Below are positions 48,701 to 56,660 of a DNA stretch of 64,000 nt, in pieces. This stretch comes from Robiginitomaculum sp. GTDB lineage: Bacteria > Pseudomonadota > Alphaproteobacteria > Caulobacterales > Maricaulaceae. Made by a program: the position numbers and the translations under genes. The notes below the pieces were generated by a model. The model was not told where the DNA came from and did not search any database. It saw only the letters and a list, made by a program, of their open reading frames with translations. Every line of letters starts with the position of its first letter. The stretch's first letter is position 1. The stretch lies in NCBI GenBank assembly GCA_002733905.1, contig NVXK01000021.1:1-64000 (forward strand), read 5' to 3'.

Positions 48701-50650
48701 CCATCTGGACGCGTGGTGAAATATGTCCGCGACGCGGCGGCACGTATTACCAGTATTGAAACCCAAGACCCGAATGAGACCAGTTTCACCACGCTCATGA
48801 ACACCATAAGCTATACAGCTTTCGGCCCTATGACGGGTGGTGTATATGGGGATGGTCACAGTCTGGCCATTGATTATGACCAAGCTTACCGCGCGACCAA
48901 TCTCTCACGTATTCACACGAATGGTACGTCGCTGATGGATATCGGGTTTGAGTATAATCAAACGGGTGATATTACCGCCTTGGTTGACAAAGTCCGTACA
49001 GATCGCAGTCAAGAATTCGCCTATGATGATATTTCGCGTCTGATCTTCTCGCACGGTGGCTATGGTGATTTCTCATTCAGCTATAATCTTGTTGGTGACC
49101 GTACTGTGCGCGAACGCACTTATGACGATAATGGCACATCCATCGTGGACACCCATCTCTATGATTACGACCCAACAACCATGCGCCTCAGCGAAGTAAC
49201 ATCAGAGCAAACAAATACGGCATTACGCACATTCAGCTACGCCGCGACGGGGCAGGTGATTAGTGATGAACGCACAGACGCGCTCTACACCTATGGCCTT
49301 AATCAAAATGGCCGCATAAACACTGTCAGTATGGCGGGCGCAAGTGTCGCCACATACACCTATGACGATGATGAACAACGCATTGTCAAAGCGATCACTG
49401 GTCAATCTCCCATCCATTATATCTACGACCAAGACGGGCGTCTCATCGCGGAACATGACGGGGATACGGGCGCAGTGCTTCGTGAATATATGTGGCTTGG
49501 CATGATGCCAGTGGCGACATATGTGAGTACGTCTGGAACTGGTGAGTGTGATGAGGACGCGATAACGGCTCTGGAGCAAAACATAGCGGATATCACAGCT
49601 CTTATTACGACCCGAACCACAAAAGCGGAAAACCTGCGTACAAAAATCACAGTGGTCAACACGCGTATTACGACCAAGCGTGACAAGATTGCTACGCACA
49701 AGGCAAAAATTGTCGAGCTAAAGGCCAAGATTGCCAATACTAACAATACGACCCGTATCGCTAATCTCCGCGCAAAAATCGCCACAAAACGCGCGAGAAT
49801 TGATAATTTACGCACACAGATAGACACGCTTAAAACCAAACGAAAAGCCCATAATAAGAAGTTGAGAAAGCATGAAAGGCGTATCGGTATTCTTGGGCAA
49901 GAACGCACCGCATTGACGACAGAGCTTGAAGCCCTGCAATCTCAGTGCGAGGGAGGCGAAGCCACAGCAGGCCTCTATTTCCTCCACGCCGATCATCTCG
50001 GTAAAACCCAATTCGCAACCGATACGACGGGCGCAATCATTTGGGACGGTGGCATCACCACCCCGTTCGGCGAGAGCCTAACCCTCGCCTCCGCCTTCAC
50101 CCAAAACCTCATGTTCCCCGGCCAATACGCCGATTCAGAGACAGGCCTCAGCCACAACTGGCACAGAACGTATGACCCAATGCTCGGGCGGTATTTACAG
50201 AGTGACCCGATTGGGCTAGCAGGTGGGTTGAATAGGTATGCTTATGTGGGTGGGAATCCAGTGAGTTATGTTGATCCGACAGGTGAGTTTGGTATTTTAG
50301 GGGCGGTTTTTGGTGGTGGATTGAACCTATTCACACAATTGGCACTCAATGGTGGTCGATTAGAATGTGTTGATTGGGCAGATGTTGCAGTTTCGGCAGT
50401 TGTTGGTGCATTTATCCCCGGAAGTTTATCGAGCATTAAAACTGCTAGGGTAGCCTTTCGAAAACGAAAACAAATTTCTGGGTTTCTAAAAAAAGCAAAA
50501 AAAGCAAAAAGTATACAAAAATTTAAAAGGCGACGAGCTAAGGCAGACCGTATCCTTGCTACAGAAATAGGAATTCGAGTTGGAGCAGAGGGAATTAAAC
50601 ATGGTCTTAAAAAATCATTAAACTATCAAAAGGAAAAGTGCGGGTGTTGA
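45740..50650 (+). CDS. Secreted RHS/YD-repeat protein with coiled-coil insertion and variable C-terminal tip
   Basis: A 1636-residue protein. It has an N-terminal signal peptide (cleavage near VYA-QD), then a Cys-rich segment, a DUF6531-like entry region (NSNPIHLLTGAKVQ..), many YD repeats (about 560-1250, such as YDYDGAGRLLGITQ) that form the RHS cage, and the conserved core ending [27 protein letters not shown] (to about 1515). Between YMWLGMMPVATY and the core lies an unusual Lys/Arg/Thr-rich coiled coil (about 1277-1403) bracketed by Cys1270 and Cys1403. The tip (1516-1636) is a hydrophobic then strongly basic domain ending KCGC. The tip is the likely toxin; its activity is not recognised. 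Confidence 0.9.
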   Translation: MLMNRIYIFCILCVSFFFAGNITVYAQDMGDGDLGWCTVQNSGQDNICVQSAHEACRIQMESFAPTSYIRPTEVSVKGLSASCDWPVWPEVNEHIRPASVGKRCKSGYGRIGGVCREENSQDPPISNNSGSCDINTAPNSNPIHLLTGAKVQTVMDFETLDGLMSLKRVYNSMPGTAAIYSKGAGIGAKWRLSTSFEVRAYDGSGINIKTTNGGLIALTRNSEGVYKFNNAGGGGGVAGSQIVAWRGVTVEPEAGEEDIITLKIYDFQGTEYLVSSRKPSRFDTSGLAATLHKITYQNGYVQNYYYKSILDGRSTVLDKITDSYNRTMSFEYLVVGFVNGSEDLGVLPRLYAISAVDFPDGSRVEYSYKSHIAFNQKWGIPDVLEKATYISENGVETTETYHYENPNFQNALTGITDANGVRYANWTYNSRGLAISSEHALGTDHVDVAYSELGRYVDQTRTVTNPLGKEAVYNLNHYASSLRIVSIDGQVSDNCPASNKQFKYNSLFSNPARLRRGLISTIDKEGRETKFERDYLGRVTKKITAVGLPEESTTLTSWHAQYNAPTQIVVSGLTTDYDYDGAGRLLGITQTDTSGVGSGTPRNWAFSYTADGLNVASIDGPLAGAPDTQSFTYDGPNLTSVTNALGHMTQITSHSSLGLPTMIVDPNNVSTALAYDHLNRATTISQNIGGDVAITNISYDNVGNVTQIIPPNGASLSFVYDDARRLTSITNAVGETINYTHNVMGAMVSMNITGADQAIAYQLSQTLDELNRVITSVAAAPLAGTGAGASSTTRFGYDKEDNLTSTTDPRGGQWSQAFDGLNRVISSSNAIGATTTLKRSAANDNRNDLTEVEDARGATTNYLLNGFGEVIRETNFETGITNYVRDARGLVTQMTDARGIVTNYTYDAASRPLTLTYPDASENISYVWDSAAYGIGQIASVTEGYGVTEYSYNALGHMLSTTRTINGQTYTTQYSYDLAGEMLTTTHPSGRVVKYVRDAAARITSIETQDPNETSFTTLMNTISYTAFGPMTGGVYGDGHSLAIDYDQAYRATNLSRIHTNGTSLMDIGFEYNQTGDITALVDKVRTDRSQEFAYDDISRLIFSHGGYGDFSFSYNLVGDRTVRERTYDDNGTSIVDTHLYDYDPTTMRLSEVTSEQTNTALRTFSYAATGQVISDERTDALYTYGLNQNGRINTVSMAGASVATYTYDDDEQRIVKAITGQSPIHYIYDQDGRLIAEHDGDTGAVLREYMWLGMMPVATYVSTSGTGECDEDAITALEQNIADITALITTRTTKAENLRTKITVVNTRITTKRDKIATHKAKIVELKAKIANTNNTTRIANLRAKIATKRARIDNLRTQIDTLKTKRKAHNKKLRKHERRIGILGQERTALTTELEALQSQCEGGEATAGLYFLHADHLGKTQFATDTTGAIIWDGGITTPFGESLTLASAFTQNLMFPGQYADSETGLSHNWHRTYDPMLGRYLQSDPIGLAGGLNRYAYVGGNPVSYVDPTGEFGILGAVFGGGLNLFTQLALNGGRLECVDWADVAVSAVVGAFIPGSLSSIKTARVAFRKRKQISGFLKKAKKAKSIQKFKRRRAKADRILATEIGIRVGAEGIKHGLKKSLNYQKEKCGC
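49002..50280 (+). repeat. RHS 3' core, master copy
   Basis: This part of the main RHS gene (from RSQEFAYDD through the coiled coil to DPTG) is the template that recurs downstream. A colinear copy of the same length lies at 52082-53360, and shorter copies at 50781-51066, 54575-55396, 56379-56660 and 57645-57892. All are in the same orientation. Confidence 0.9.
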
Positions 50651-50651
50651 T

Positions 50652-50771
50652 ATGAAAAAGCGAAATAAAAAAAAACGAAATAAAAAATATGACTTTGATA
50701 CGAAAGCTATTCCGAAAAAAAAGAGAAACTGGTTATCTCAAATAATTGACGGTATTTGGGCTGCATTTTAG
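50652..50771 (+). CDS. Candidate immunity gene for the main RHS tip (39 codons)
   Basis: A tiny open frame starting 2 bases after the RHS stop. It encodes a very basic peptide (MKKRNKKKRNKKYDFDTKAIP..) ending in a hydrophobic WLSQIIDGIWAAF. Its position matches the immunity genes of the following cassettes, but it is short, and the next core copy begins only 10 bases after its stop. It may be a truncated immunity gene, a complete micro-protein, or not expressed. Confidence 0.45.
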   Translation: MKKRNKKKRNKKYDFDTKAIPKKKRNWLSQIIDGIWAAF

Positions 50772-51534
50772 TTTTCATAACGGCAAAACCCAATTCGCAA
50801 CCGACACGACTGGCGCAGTGATCTGGGACGGCGGCATCACCACCCCGTTCGGCGAGAGCCTAACCCTCGCTTCCGCCTTCACCCAAAACCTCATGTTCCC
50901 AGGGCAGTATGCCGATTCAGAGACAGGCCTCAGCCACAACTGGCACAGAACATATGATCCTATGCTTGGACGCTACTTACAGAGTGACCCAATTGGGTTA
51001 GCAGGTGGGTTGAATAGATATGCTTATGTGGGTGGGAATCCTGTGAGTTATGTTGATCCGATGGGGTTGAAGTGGGTAAAAGATAGAAAGGGGATATGGG
51101 AAAATGACAACAAATGGGTTCGACTACTGAGTCCTAATTATAGAGAAAAGAAACGGCATTTTAATAGAAATCTATTTAATAAGGCCCCATGTACATTAGC
51201 CGAAGCACAAAAAATGGGTTTTACACAAATGTTTGAAGACGATTATCATACTATGGGGATTGGTGGAGAAAATAATGAGAAATGGACAATGGGTAATTTT
51301 GAAGGGGTTTATGACAATCAAGAAAATTTAGTTAACGACTCAGTCAATAGGGGGACATACAATTTTTTTCCAGGGAGCGGCCTGACAATCCCTCTACATT
51401 TTAAACATGATGTTATACCTTATTATAAGTGGGGCAATGATCCAGATGATCCTAGTACTGTTAGGGAACGTTTAACTGCTGGATATGAGGGGGTAATTCC
51501 TTTTGCGTCAAATAATTGTAACTGTGGAGGGTAA
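50746..51534 (+). CDS. Orphan RHS tip cassette 1 (partial core + tip)
   Basis: The core copy starts at about 50781 (KTQFATDTTGA) and runs to DPMG at about 51066, followed by a new tip of about 155 residues (LKWVKDRKGIWENDNKWVRLL .. NNCNCGG). The tip has TYNFFPGSGLTIPLHFKHDVIPYYKWGNDPDDP and ends with C-N-C-G-G. There is no proper start: the frame opens at a TTG inside the preceding small gene with no ribosome site. It is probably silent until joined to a full-length RHS gene. Tip function unknown; a nuclease or other toxin is inferred only from position. Confidence 0.75.
   Translation: MTVFGLHFSFHNGKTQFATDTTGAVIWDGGITTPFGESLTLASAFTQNLMFPGQYADSETGLSHNWHRTYDPMLGRYLQSDPIGLAGGLNRYAYVGGNPVSYVDPMGLKWVKDRKGIWENDNKWVRLLSPNYREKKRHFNRNLFNKAPCTLAEAQKMGFTQMFEDDYHTMGIGGENNEKWTMGNFEGVYDNQENLVNDSVNRGTYNFFPGSGLTIPLHFKHDVIPYYKWGNDPDDPSTVRERLTAGYEGVIPFASNNCNCGG
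50781..51066 (+). repeat. RHS core copy 1
   Basis: Near-identical to main-gene bases from about 49999 to 50285. Homology starts abruptly at the codons for GKTQFA, immediately after the small candidate immunity frame. Confidence 0.85.
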
Positions 51535-51535
51535 T

Positions 51536-52066
51536 GTGAAGTTAAAAAATGTGTTTTTTATTGGTGTTTTTATTGTTGTTTTCCTTTCATATTTTGCCTT
51601 TCAGCCAGTGTATTTAAACATACAGTCTTATTATGAAGTAAAAAATGGTGAGCAGTCAGCAAAAGTGAATTGGGCTATAAGTACTAGAACGGGAGAACGA
51701 AAAATATCATCAAACAGCTTTTTAGATGAGATAAATGTGGGATATCCGTATAGTATACGGGTTTTCATTGAAACGAGGAATACCATTGATGAAGAGCTAA
51801 TTGAGCTGGAAATACGTTCTTTAGAAGACGACATAATTGTGATGGTGTTAAAACCAGATGTTATTAAATATAGAAATCATGATAATCCTACTTACACTGT
51901 AAAATTCTCGAATATTAACCTGCCTACGAAGGATATTGTTTTAAAATTAACAGGTATTGAGCACGCTAAGGGGAGGCAAAATAATTTTTCTTACAAGAGC
52001 TTATTTAAAGTAAATGTAGTAAGGAAAATAATCTCATACACCTTGTTTAGATTTTCTAGTGTTTAG
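51536..52066 (+). CDS. Putative immunity protein for cassette 1
   Basis: A 176-residue protein with one N-terminal membrane helix (VFFIGVFIVVFLSYFAF) and a beta-rich extracytoplasmic domain. The GTG start lies one base after the tip stop codon and follows GGAGGG at 51526-51531, so translation is independent of the orphan start. It has no recognised family. Placement and pairing suggest that it protects against the cassette 1 tip from the periplasmic side. Confidence 0.65.
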   Translation: MKLKNVFFIGVFIVVFLSYFAFQPVYLNIQSYYEVKNGEQSAKVNWAISTRTGERKISSNSFLDEINVGYPYSIRVFIETRNTIDEELIELEIRSLEDDIIVMVLKPDVIKYRNHDNPTYTVKFSNINLPTKDIVLKLTGIEHAKGRQNNFSYKSLFKVNVVRKIISYTLFRFSSV

Positions 52067-52068
52067 TT

Positions 52069-53790
52069 ATGGCCGTTGCAAATCGCAGTCAAGAATTCGC
52101 CTATGATGATATTTCGCGTCTGATATTCTCGCACGGTGGCTATGGTGATTTCTCATTCAGCTATAATCTTGTTGGTGACCGTACTGTGCGCGAACGTACT
52201 TATGACGACAACGGGACATCCATAGTGGACACCCATCTCTATGATTACGACCCAACAACCATGCGCCTCAGCGAAGTAACATCAGAGCAAACGAATGTGG
52301 CATTACGTACATTCAGCTACGCCGTGACGGGGCAAGTGATCAGTGATGAACGCACAGACGCGCTCTACACCTATGGCCTTAATCAAAATGGCCGCATAAA
52401 CACTGTTAGCATGGCGGGCGCAAGTGTCGCCACATACACCTATGACGATGATGAACAACGCATTGTCAAAGCGATCACTGGCCAATCTCCCATCCATTAT
52501 ATTTATGACCAAGACGGGCGTTTAATTGCCGAACATGACGGCGATACGGGCGCAGTCATTCGTGAATATATGTGGCTTGGTATGATGCCAGTGGCGACAT
52601 ATGCAGGCACATCTGGAACTGGTGAATGTGACGAGGACGCGATAGCGGCTCTGGAGCAAAATATTGCGGATATCACAGCTCTTATTACGACCCGAACCAC
52701 AAAAGCAGAAAACCTGCGTACAAAAATCACGGCGGTCAACACGCGTATTACGACCAAGCGTGACAAGATTGCTACGTATAAGGCGCAAATCGTCGTATTA
52801 AAGGCCAAGATTGCCAATACTAACAATACGACCCGTATCGCTAATCTCCGCGCAAGAATCGCCACCAAACGCGCGAGAATCCAATCCTTACGCACACAGA
52901 TAGACACGCTTAAAGCCAAACGAAAAGCCCATAACAAGAAATTGAGAAAGCACGAAAGGCGTATCGGTATTCTTGGGCAAGAACGCACGACATTGACGAT
53001 AGAGCTTGAAGCCCTGCAATCTCAGTGCGAGGGAGGCGAAACCACAGCAGGCCTCTATTTCCTCCACGCCGATCATCTCGGTAAAACCCAATTCGCAACC
53101 GATACGACGGGCGCAGTCATCTGGGACGGCGGCATCACAACCCCATTCGGCGAGAGCCTCACTTTGGCTTCCGCCTTCACCCAAAACCTCATGTTCCCCG
53201 GCCAATACGCCGATTCAGAGACAGGCCTCAGCCACAACTGGCACAGAACATATGACCCGATGTTGGGGCGCTACCTACAGAGTGATCCGATTGGGCTTGC
53301 AGGTGGGTTGAATAGGTATGCTTATGTGGGGGGGAACCCTGTGAGTTATGTGGATCCGACGGGACTTCAAGTGGCAACGCCTTATGCGCCAGGTGACATT
53401 GCAAAAGGTGCGTTTAAAACTGTAACTCGGCCAAAACCAAGTAAGGCAGTGCCAGGCGCACAATTTATAGCTATTGGATATTTAATGACTGCTATAGGTA
53501 TTGATGCCAAAGTTGTTCTTGATCATAGCCAAGGATATTCACATAGAGATGCTCCGCATACTTGCCCAATACCAGTTGCGAATGATAGTGATGATGGGTT
53601 GGGTGACAACCCAGATATATCAGATGTACTTGATTATGTTATGCCAAAATCTGAAAAACGAAAGTATTGCGCGGTAATCAAAGATCAATGTATAGAGAAA
53701 TGTCTCTATCTTTTAGGGGGAAATCGAATGTCTCAAGGAAATAAGTACACAAAATGTGTGAAGGAGTGTGAAAGAGATAATGGATGCTGA
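52069..53790 (+). CDS. Orphan RHS tip cassette 2 (long core copy with coiled coil + Cys-rich tip)
   Basis: A 573-residue frame starting 2 bases after the previous immunity gene, at an ATG without a visible ribosome site. From 52082 to 53360 it is a near-identical, equal-length copy of main-gene bases 49002-50280, including the Cys-bracketed coiled coil. The tip (about 140 residues) contains CPIPVANDSDDG and a Cys-rich C-terminal pattern (KYCAVIKDQCIEKCLYLLGG .. YTKCVKECERDNGC). It lacks the signal peptide and N-terminal RHS cage, so it is not a functional secreted protein alone. Confidence 0.8.
   Translation: MAVANRSQEFAYDDISRLIFSHGGYGDFSFSYNLVGDRTVRERTYDDNGTSIVDTHLYDYDPTTMRLSEVTSEQTNVALRTFSYAVTGQVISDERTDALYTYGLNQNGRINTVSMAGASVATYTYDDDEQRIVKAITGQSPIHYIYDQDGRLIAEHDGDTGAVIREYMWLGMMPVATYAGTSGTGECDEDAIAALEQNIADITALITTRTTKAENLRTKITAVNTRITTKRDKIATYKAQIVVLKAKIANTNNTTRIANLRARIATKRARIQSLRTQIDTLKAKRKAHNKKLRKHERRIGILGQERTTLTIELEALQSQCEGGETTAGLYFLHADHLGKTQFATDTTGAVIWDGGITTPFGESLTLASAFTQNLMFPGQYADSETGLSHNWHRTYDPMLGRYLQSDPIGLAGGLNRYAYVGGNPVSYVDPTGLQVATPYAPGDIAKGAFKTVTRPKPSKAVPGAQFIAIGYLMTAIGIDAKVVLDHSQGYSHRDAPHTCPIPVANDSDDGLGDNPDISDVLDYVMPKSEKRKYCAVIKDQCIEKCLYLLGGNRMSQGNKYTKCVKECERDNGC
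52082..53360 (+). repeat. RHS core copy 2 (longest)
   Basis: Colinear with 49002-50280 at a constant offset of 3080 bases, so there are no net insertions or deletions over 1279 bases. Scattered substitutions are present. Confidence 0.9.
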
Positions 53791-54499
53791 TATTTTGATT
53801 TCTCCAAAAATGTTGAATGCCATTATTACTTTTAAAAACGAACACTTTGAGTTTGGGAAAAGGTTGAAAACGTATAATGCAGAACTATTTACAACTTTGG
53901 AGAAAACGTGCTCTCCGTTTGAAAGTGAAGTTAACATATCACGTGGAAATATTATAGATATTCAAAATGCTTCTTTAGAATTGGATGTAACGAATTTCGC
54001 TGATGCTTATGTATCTGTATGGCCCGTTTTCAAAGAGGGGCATAATGATTTTTATAAACACCCAATATTCAATCTCATTAATGGGATATTTTGGGGACAC
54101 ATTATGAACTTTACATGTGACGAAGAATTTGAAACGGCTCATGAAGTGCCGGAAGGGCGTCCTGACGTGAAAAGAGTGTCAACTGCTTTAACTGAATGTA
54201 AAAAAGCGTTTCTTCAAATATTAAATAATGTAAAAAATATTGATAAGAATGTTTACGAGCAACTGATTTATTTATTCGCTTTGTCCAGGGAGGGTAAAGA
54301 AATTGAAGCAAATTTTTTTATAGATTTTGTTCGTATACGCCAAAAAATAGATGTTAATAGTTATATGAAAGTTTATGATTTTTTATCGCGTGATTCTATT
54401 TCCATTATTCATGACGAAGATTGGAAAGTTCTCAAAAATTTATTTCAATATATACATGAATTTTTTGATTTGTTCTTGCCGACGCTAAATGAAGCCTAA
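53780..54499 (+). CDS. Putative immunity protein for cassette 2
   Basis: A 239-residue soluble, helix-rich acidic protein (LISPKMLNAIITFKNEHFEFG .. FDLFLPTLNEA). I recognise no family. The ATG at 53780 overlaps the tip stop by 11 bases; a GTG at 53768 is an alternative start. It is AT-rich compared with the RHS core. Position after the tip is the basis for the immunity call. Confidence 0.6.
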   Translation: MDADILISPKMLNAIITFKNEHFEFGKRLKTYNAELFTTLEKTCSPFESEVNISRGNIIDIQNASLELDVTNFADAYVSVWPVFKEGHNDFYKHPIFNLINGIFWGHIMNFTCDEEFETAHEVPEGRPDVKRVSTALTECKKAFLQILNNVKNIDKNVYEQLIYLFALSREGKEIEANFFIDFVRIRQKIDVNSYMKVYDFLSRDSISIIHDEDWKVLKNLFQYIHEFFDLFLPTLNEA

Positions 54500-54538
54500 A
54501 TTCGATGTTCAGTTAAAACTTGGGCGGTGCTATAGTGC

Positions 54539-55831
54539 GTGAACATACACGTTATAACGGCGAGTCATCGGTACGGCGCAGTCATTCGTGAATATATGTG
54601 GCTTGGTATGATGCCAGTGGCGACATATGCAGGCACATCTGGAACGGGAGAGTGTGACGAGGACGCGATAGCGGCTCTGGAGCAAAATATTGCGGATATC
54701 ACAGCTCTTATTACCATTCGAACCACAAAAGCAGAAAACCTGCGTACAAAAATCACAGTGGTCAACACGCGTATCACGACCAAGCGTGACAAGATTGCTA
54801 CGTATAAAGCACAAATCGTCGTATTAAAGGCCAAGATTGCCAACACCAATACTAGTAATACGACCCGTATCGCTAATCTCCGCGCAAAAATCGCCACCAA
54901 ACGTGCGAGAATTGATGATTTACGTACACAGATAGACACGCTTAAAACCAAACGAAAAGCCCATAACAAGAAATTGAGAAAGCATGAAAGGCGTATCGGT
55001 ATTCTTGGGCAAGAACGCACCGCATTGACGACAGAGCTTGAAGCCCTGCAATCTCAGTGCGAGGGGGGCGAAGCCACAGCAGGCCTGTACTATCTCCACG
55101 CCGACCATCTCGGTAAAACCCAATTCGCAACGGATACAACTGGCGCAGTCATCTGGGACGGCGGTATCACCACCCCGTTCGGCGAGAGCCTAACCCTCGC
55201 CTCCGCCTTCACCCAAAACCTCATGTTCCCGGGGCAGTACGCCGATTCAGAGACAGGATTGAGCCACAACTGGCACAGAACCTATGACCCGATGCTCGGG
55301 CGGTATTTACAGAGTGACCCGATTGGGCTTGCAGGTGGGTTGAATAGATATGCGTATGTGGGTGGGAATCCTGTGAGTAATGTAGATACTACGGGGCTAA
55401 AAACCTTTACAGGAGTTTTTCCACGTGGATACGCATATAGAGAAGCTAGTAGAATGACTAGGGGCGCGGTCCTGCTAGCCGTTAGAGCGAAAAACCCTGG
55501 ATTGGCTGCTCGTGCATTTGGTGTAGGTGTTGGAGCATATGGCGTAGCAGGCTTTTACGAAAGCAGAAATAACAAGCGTTTACTGCAAGCGATGAAACCC
55601 TATATGGCTAATTTAGAGAGTTGCCCAATATTAGTTGCGAATGATAAAGATGGCGTCGATGAACATAAATGTGATGTAGAATGGGATAGAGCAGAGGAAA
55701 TATGTAGACGAGAGTTAAGGAAACCTAAAGGAGCCCGCAATAGGGGAGTTACAGGTGGGCACAATGATATAGGGAATTGTGCACGTGGACTGGTTAGCCA
55801 AGCATGTGGAGGAAATAAAATTGGGAACTGA
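54539..55831 (+). CDS. Orphan RHS tip cassette 3 (coiled coil + core + tip)
   Basis: The core copy begins at about 54575 (GAVIREYMWLG), includes the coiled coil with a 2-residue insertion (NTNTSNTTR instead of NTNNTTR) and ends at about 55396 with DTTG in place of DPTG. The tip of about 144 residues contains CPILVANDKDG, CDVEWDRAEEICRREL and RGVTGGHNDIGNCARGLVSQACGGN. CPI-VAND is shared with the cassette 2 tip. The frame opens at a GTG with no ribosome site. Likely silent unless recombined. Confidence 0.78.
   Translation: MNIHVITASHRYGAVIREYMWLGMMPVATYAGTSGTGECDEDAIAALEQNIADITALITIRTTKAENLRTKITVVNTRITTKRDKIATYKAQIVVLKAKIANTNTSNTTRIANLRAKIATKRARIDDLRTQIDTLKTKRKAHNKKLRKHERRIGILGQERTALTTELEALQSQCEGGEATAGLYYLHADHLGKTQFATDTTGAVIWDGGITTPFGESLTLASAFTQNLMFPGQYADSETGLSHNWHRTYDPMLGRYLQSDPIGLAGGLNRYAYVGGNPVSNVDTTGLKTFTGVFPRGYAYREASRMTRGAVLLAVRAKNPGLAARAFGVGVGAYGVAGFYESRNNKRLLQAMKPYMANLESCPILVANDKDGVDEHKCDVEWDRAEEICRRELRKPKGARNRGVTGGHNDIGNCARGLVSQACGGNKIGN
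54575..55396 (+). repeat. RHS core copy 3
   Basis: Matches the main gene from the GAV(I/L)REYMWLG codons to the end of the core, with a 6-base in-frame insertion in the coiled-coil part. Confidence 0.85.
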
Positions 55832-56336
55832 AATTGACAAATTTACTGAAATGGAAAAATTGTTTTCTGATGCTATAAAAGAAAACAATCTCGAAAAAGC
55901 ACTTGGAATTTATGAAAATGCCAATAAGGCATGCATTAAAAGTTTCGAATTTCATGAAGTAGCGGCCAGTGCATTCAAACAACTAAATGATAGAAAAACA
56001 GCGTTAAAGGCTTATGGAAAAGCAATTGCACTTGAGCCAGAATCTGGGAATTATTTTTTACGAGGTAGTTTATATCAACGCCTTAAACAATATGAAAATG
56101 CCAATTGTGATTACGAACAATGTTTGGCTTTGGATAAAGAAAATATTTATTCCGCAATTTGCTTGCGTTATGGCGCATATTGCGACGCCAAACTTAAAGA
56201 TAAACGAGCGGCACTGGCAAAACTAAAAGAATTACAGCAATACCTCAGCAAGAAAGAATATGAAGACGGAAGGTTTAGTTATTGTGGAGGAAAAGTCTCA
56301 ATTCCTATTATAGAAAAAATGATTACGGAAATATAA
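55821..56336 (+). CDS. Putative TPR-like immunity protein for cassette 3
   Basis: A 171-residue protein with TPR-like helical repeats (KTALKAYGKAIALEPESGNYFLRGSLYQRLKQYENANCDYEQCLALD). The chosen start is a TTG at 55821, 8 bases after a strong GGAGG (55808-55812) and overlapping the tip stop by 11 bases; an ATG at 55851 is the alternative. TPR proteins occur as toxin-binding immunity partners, but the role here is inferred. Confidence 0.65.
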   Translation: MGTEIDKFTEMEKLFSDAIKENNLEKALGIYENANKACIKSFEFHEVAASAFKQLNDRKTALKAYGKAIALEPESGNYFLRGSLYQRLKQYENANCDYEQCLALDKENIYSAICLRYGAYCDAKLKDKRAALAKLKELQQYLSKKEYEDGRFSYCGGKVSIPIIEKMITEI

Positions 56337-56378
56337 AGTCAATGCAGTCTTGCTGTATACTCAAACGCCTTTCCTATA

Positions 56379-56660
56379 AAAACCCAGTTCGCAATCGATA
56401 CAACGGGCGCAGTCATTTGGGACGGCGGCATAACCACCCCGTTCGGCGAGAGCCTCACTTTGGCTTCCGCCTTCACCCAAAACCTCATGTTCCCGGGACA
56501 GTACGCCGATTCAGAGACAGGCCTCAGCCACAACTGGCACAGAACATATGACCCGATGTTGGGCAGATATCTACAAAGCGACCCGATTGGGCTTGCAGGT
56601 GGGTTGAACAGATATGCTTATGTGGGTGGGAACCCTGTGAGTAACATTGACCCGATGGGG
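56379..56660 (+). repeat. RHS core copy 4
   Basis: Starts at nearly the same point in the core as copy 1 (AAAACCCA(A/G)TTCGCAA) and ends at DPMG. Confidence 0.85.

Noticed and set aside
49223-50036. Long minus-strand open frames across the RHS coiled coil, repeated at 52303-53205 and 54530-55139
   Set aside because: They are antisense to the RHS core, recur only because the core is duplicated, and have no ribosome sites or family features.
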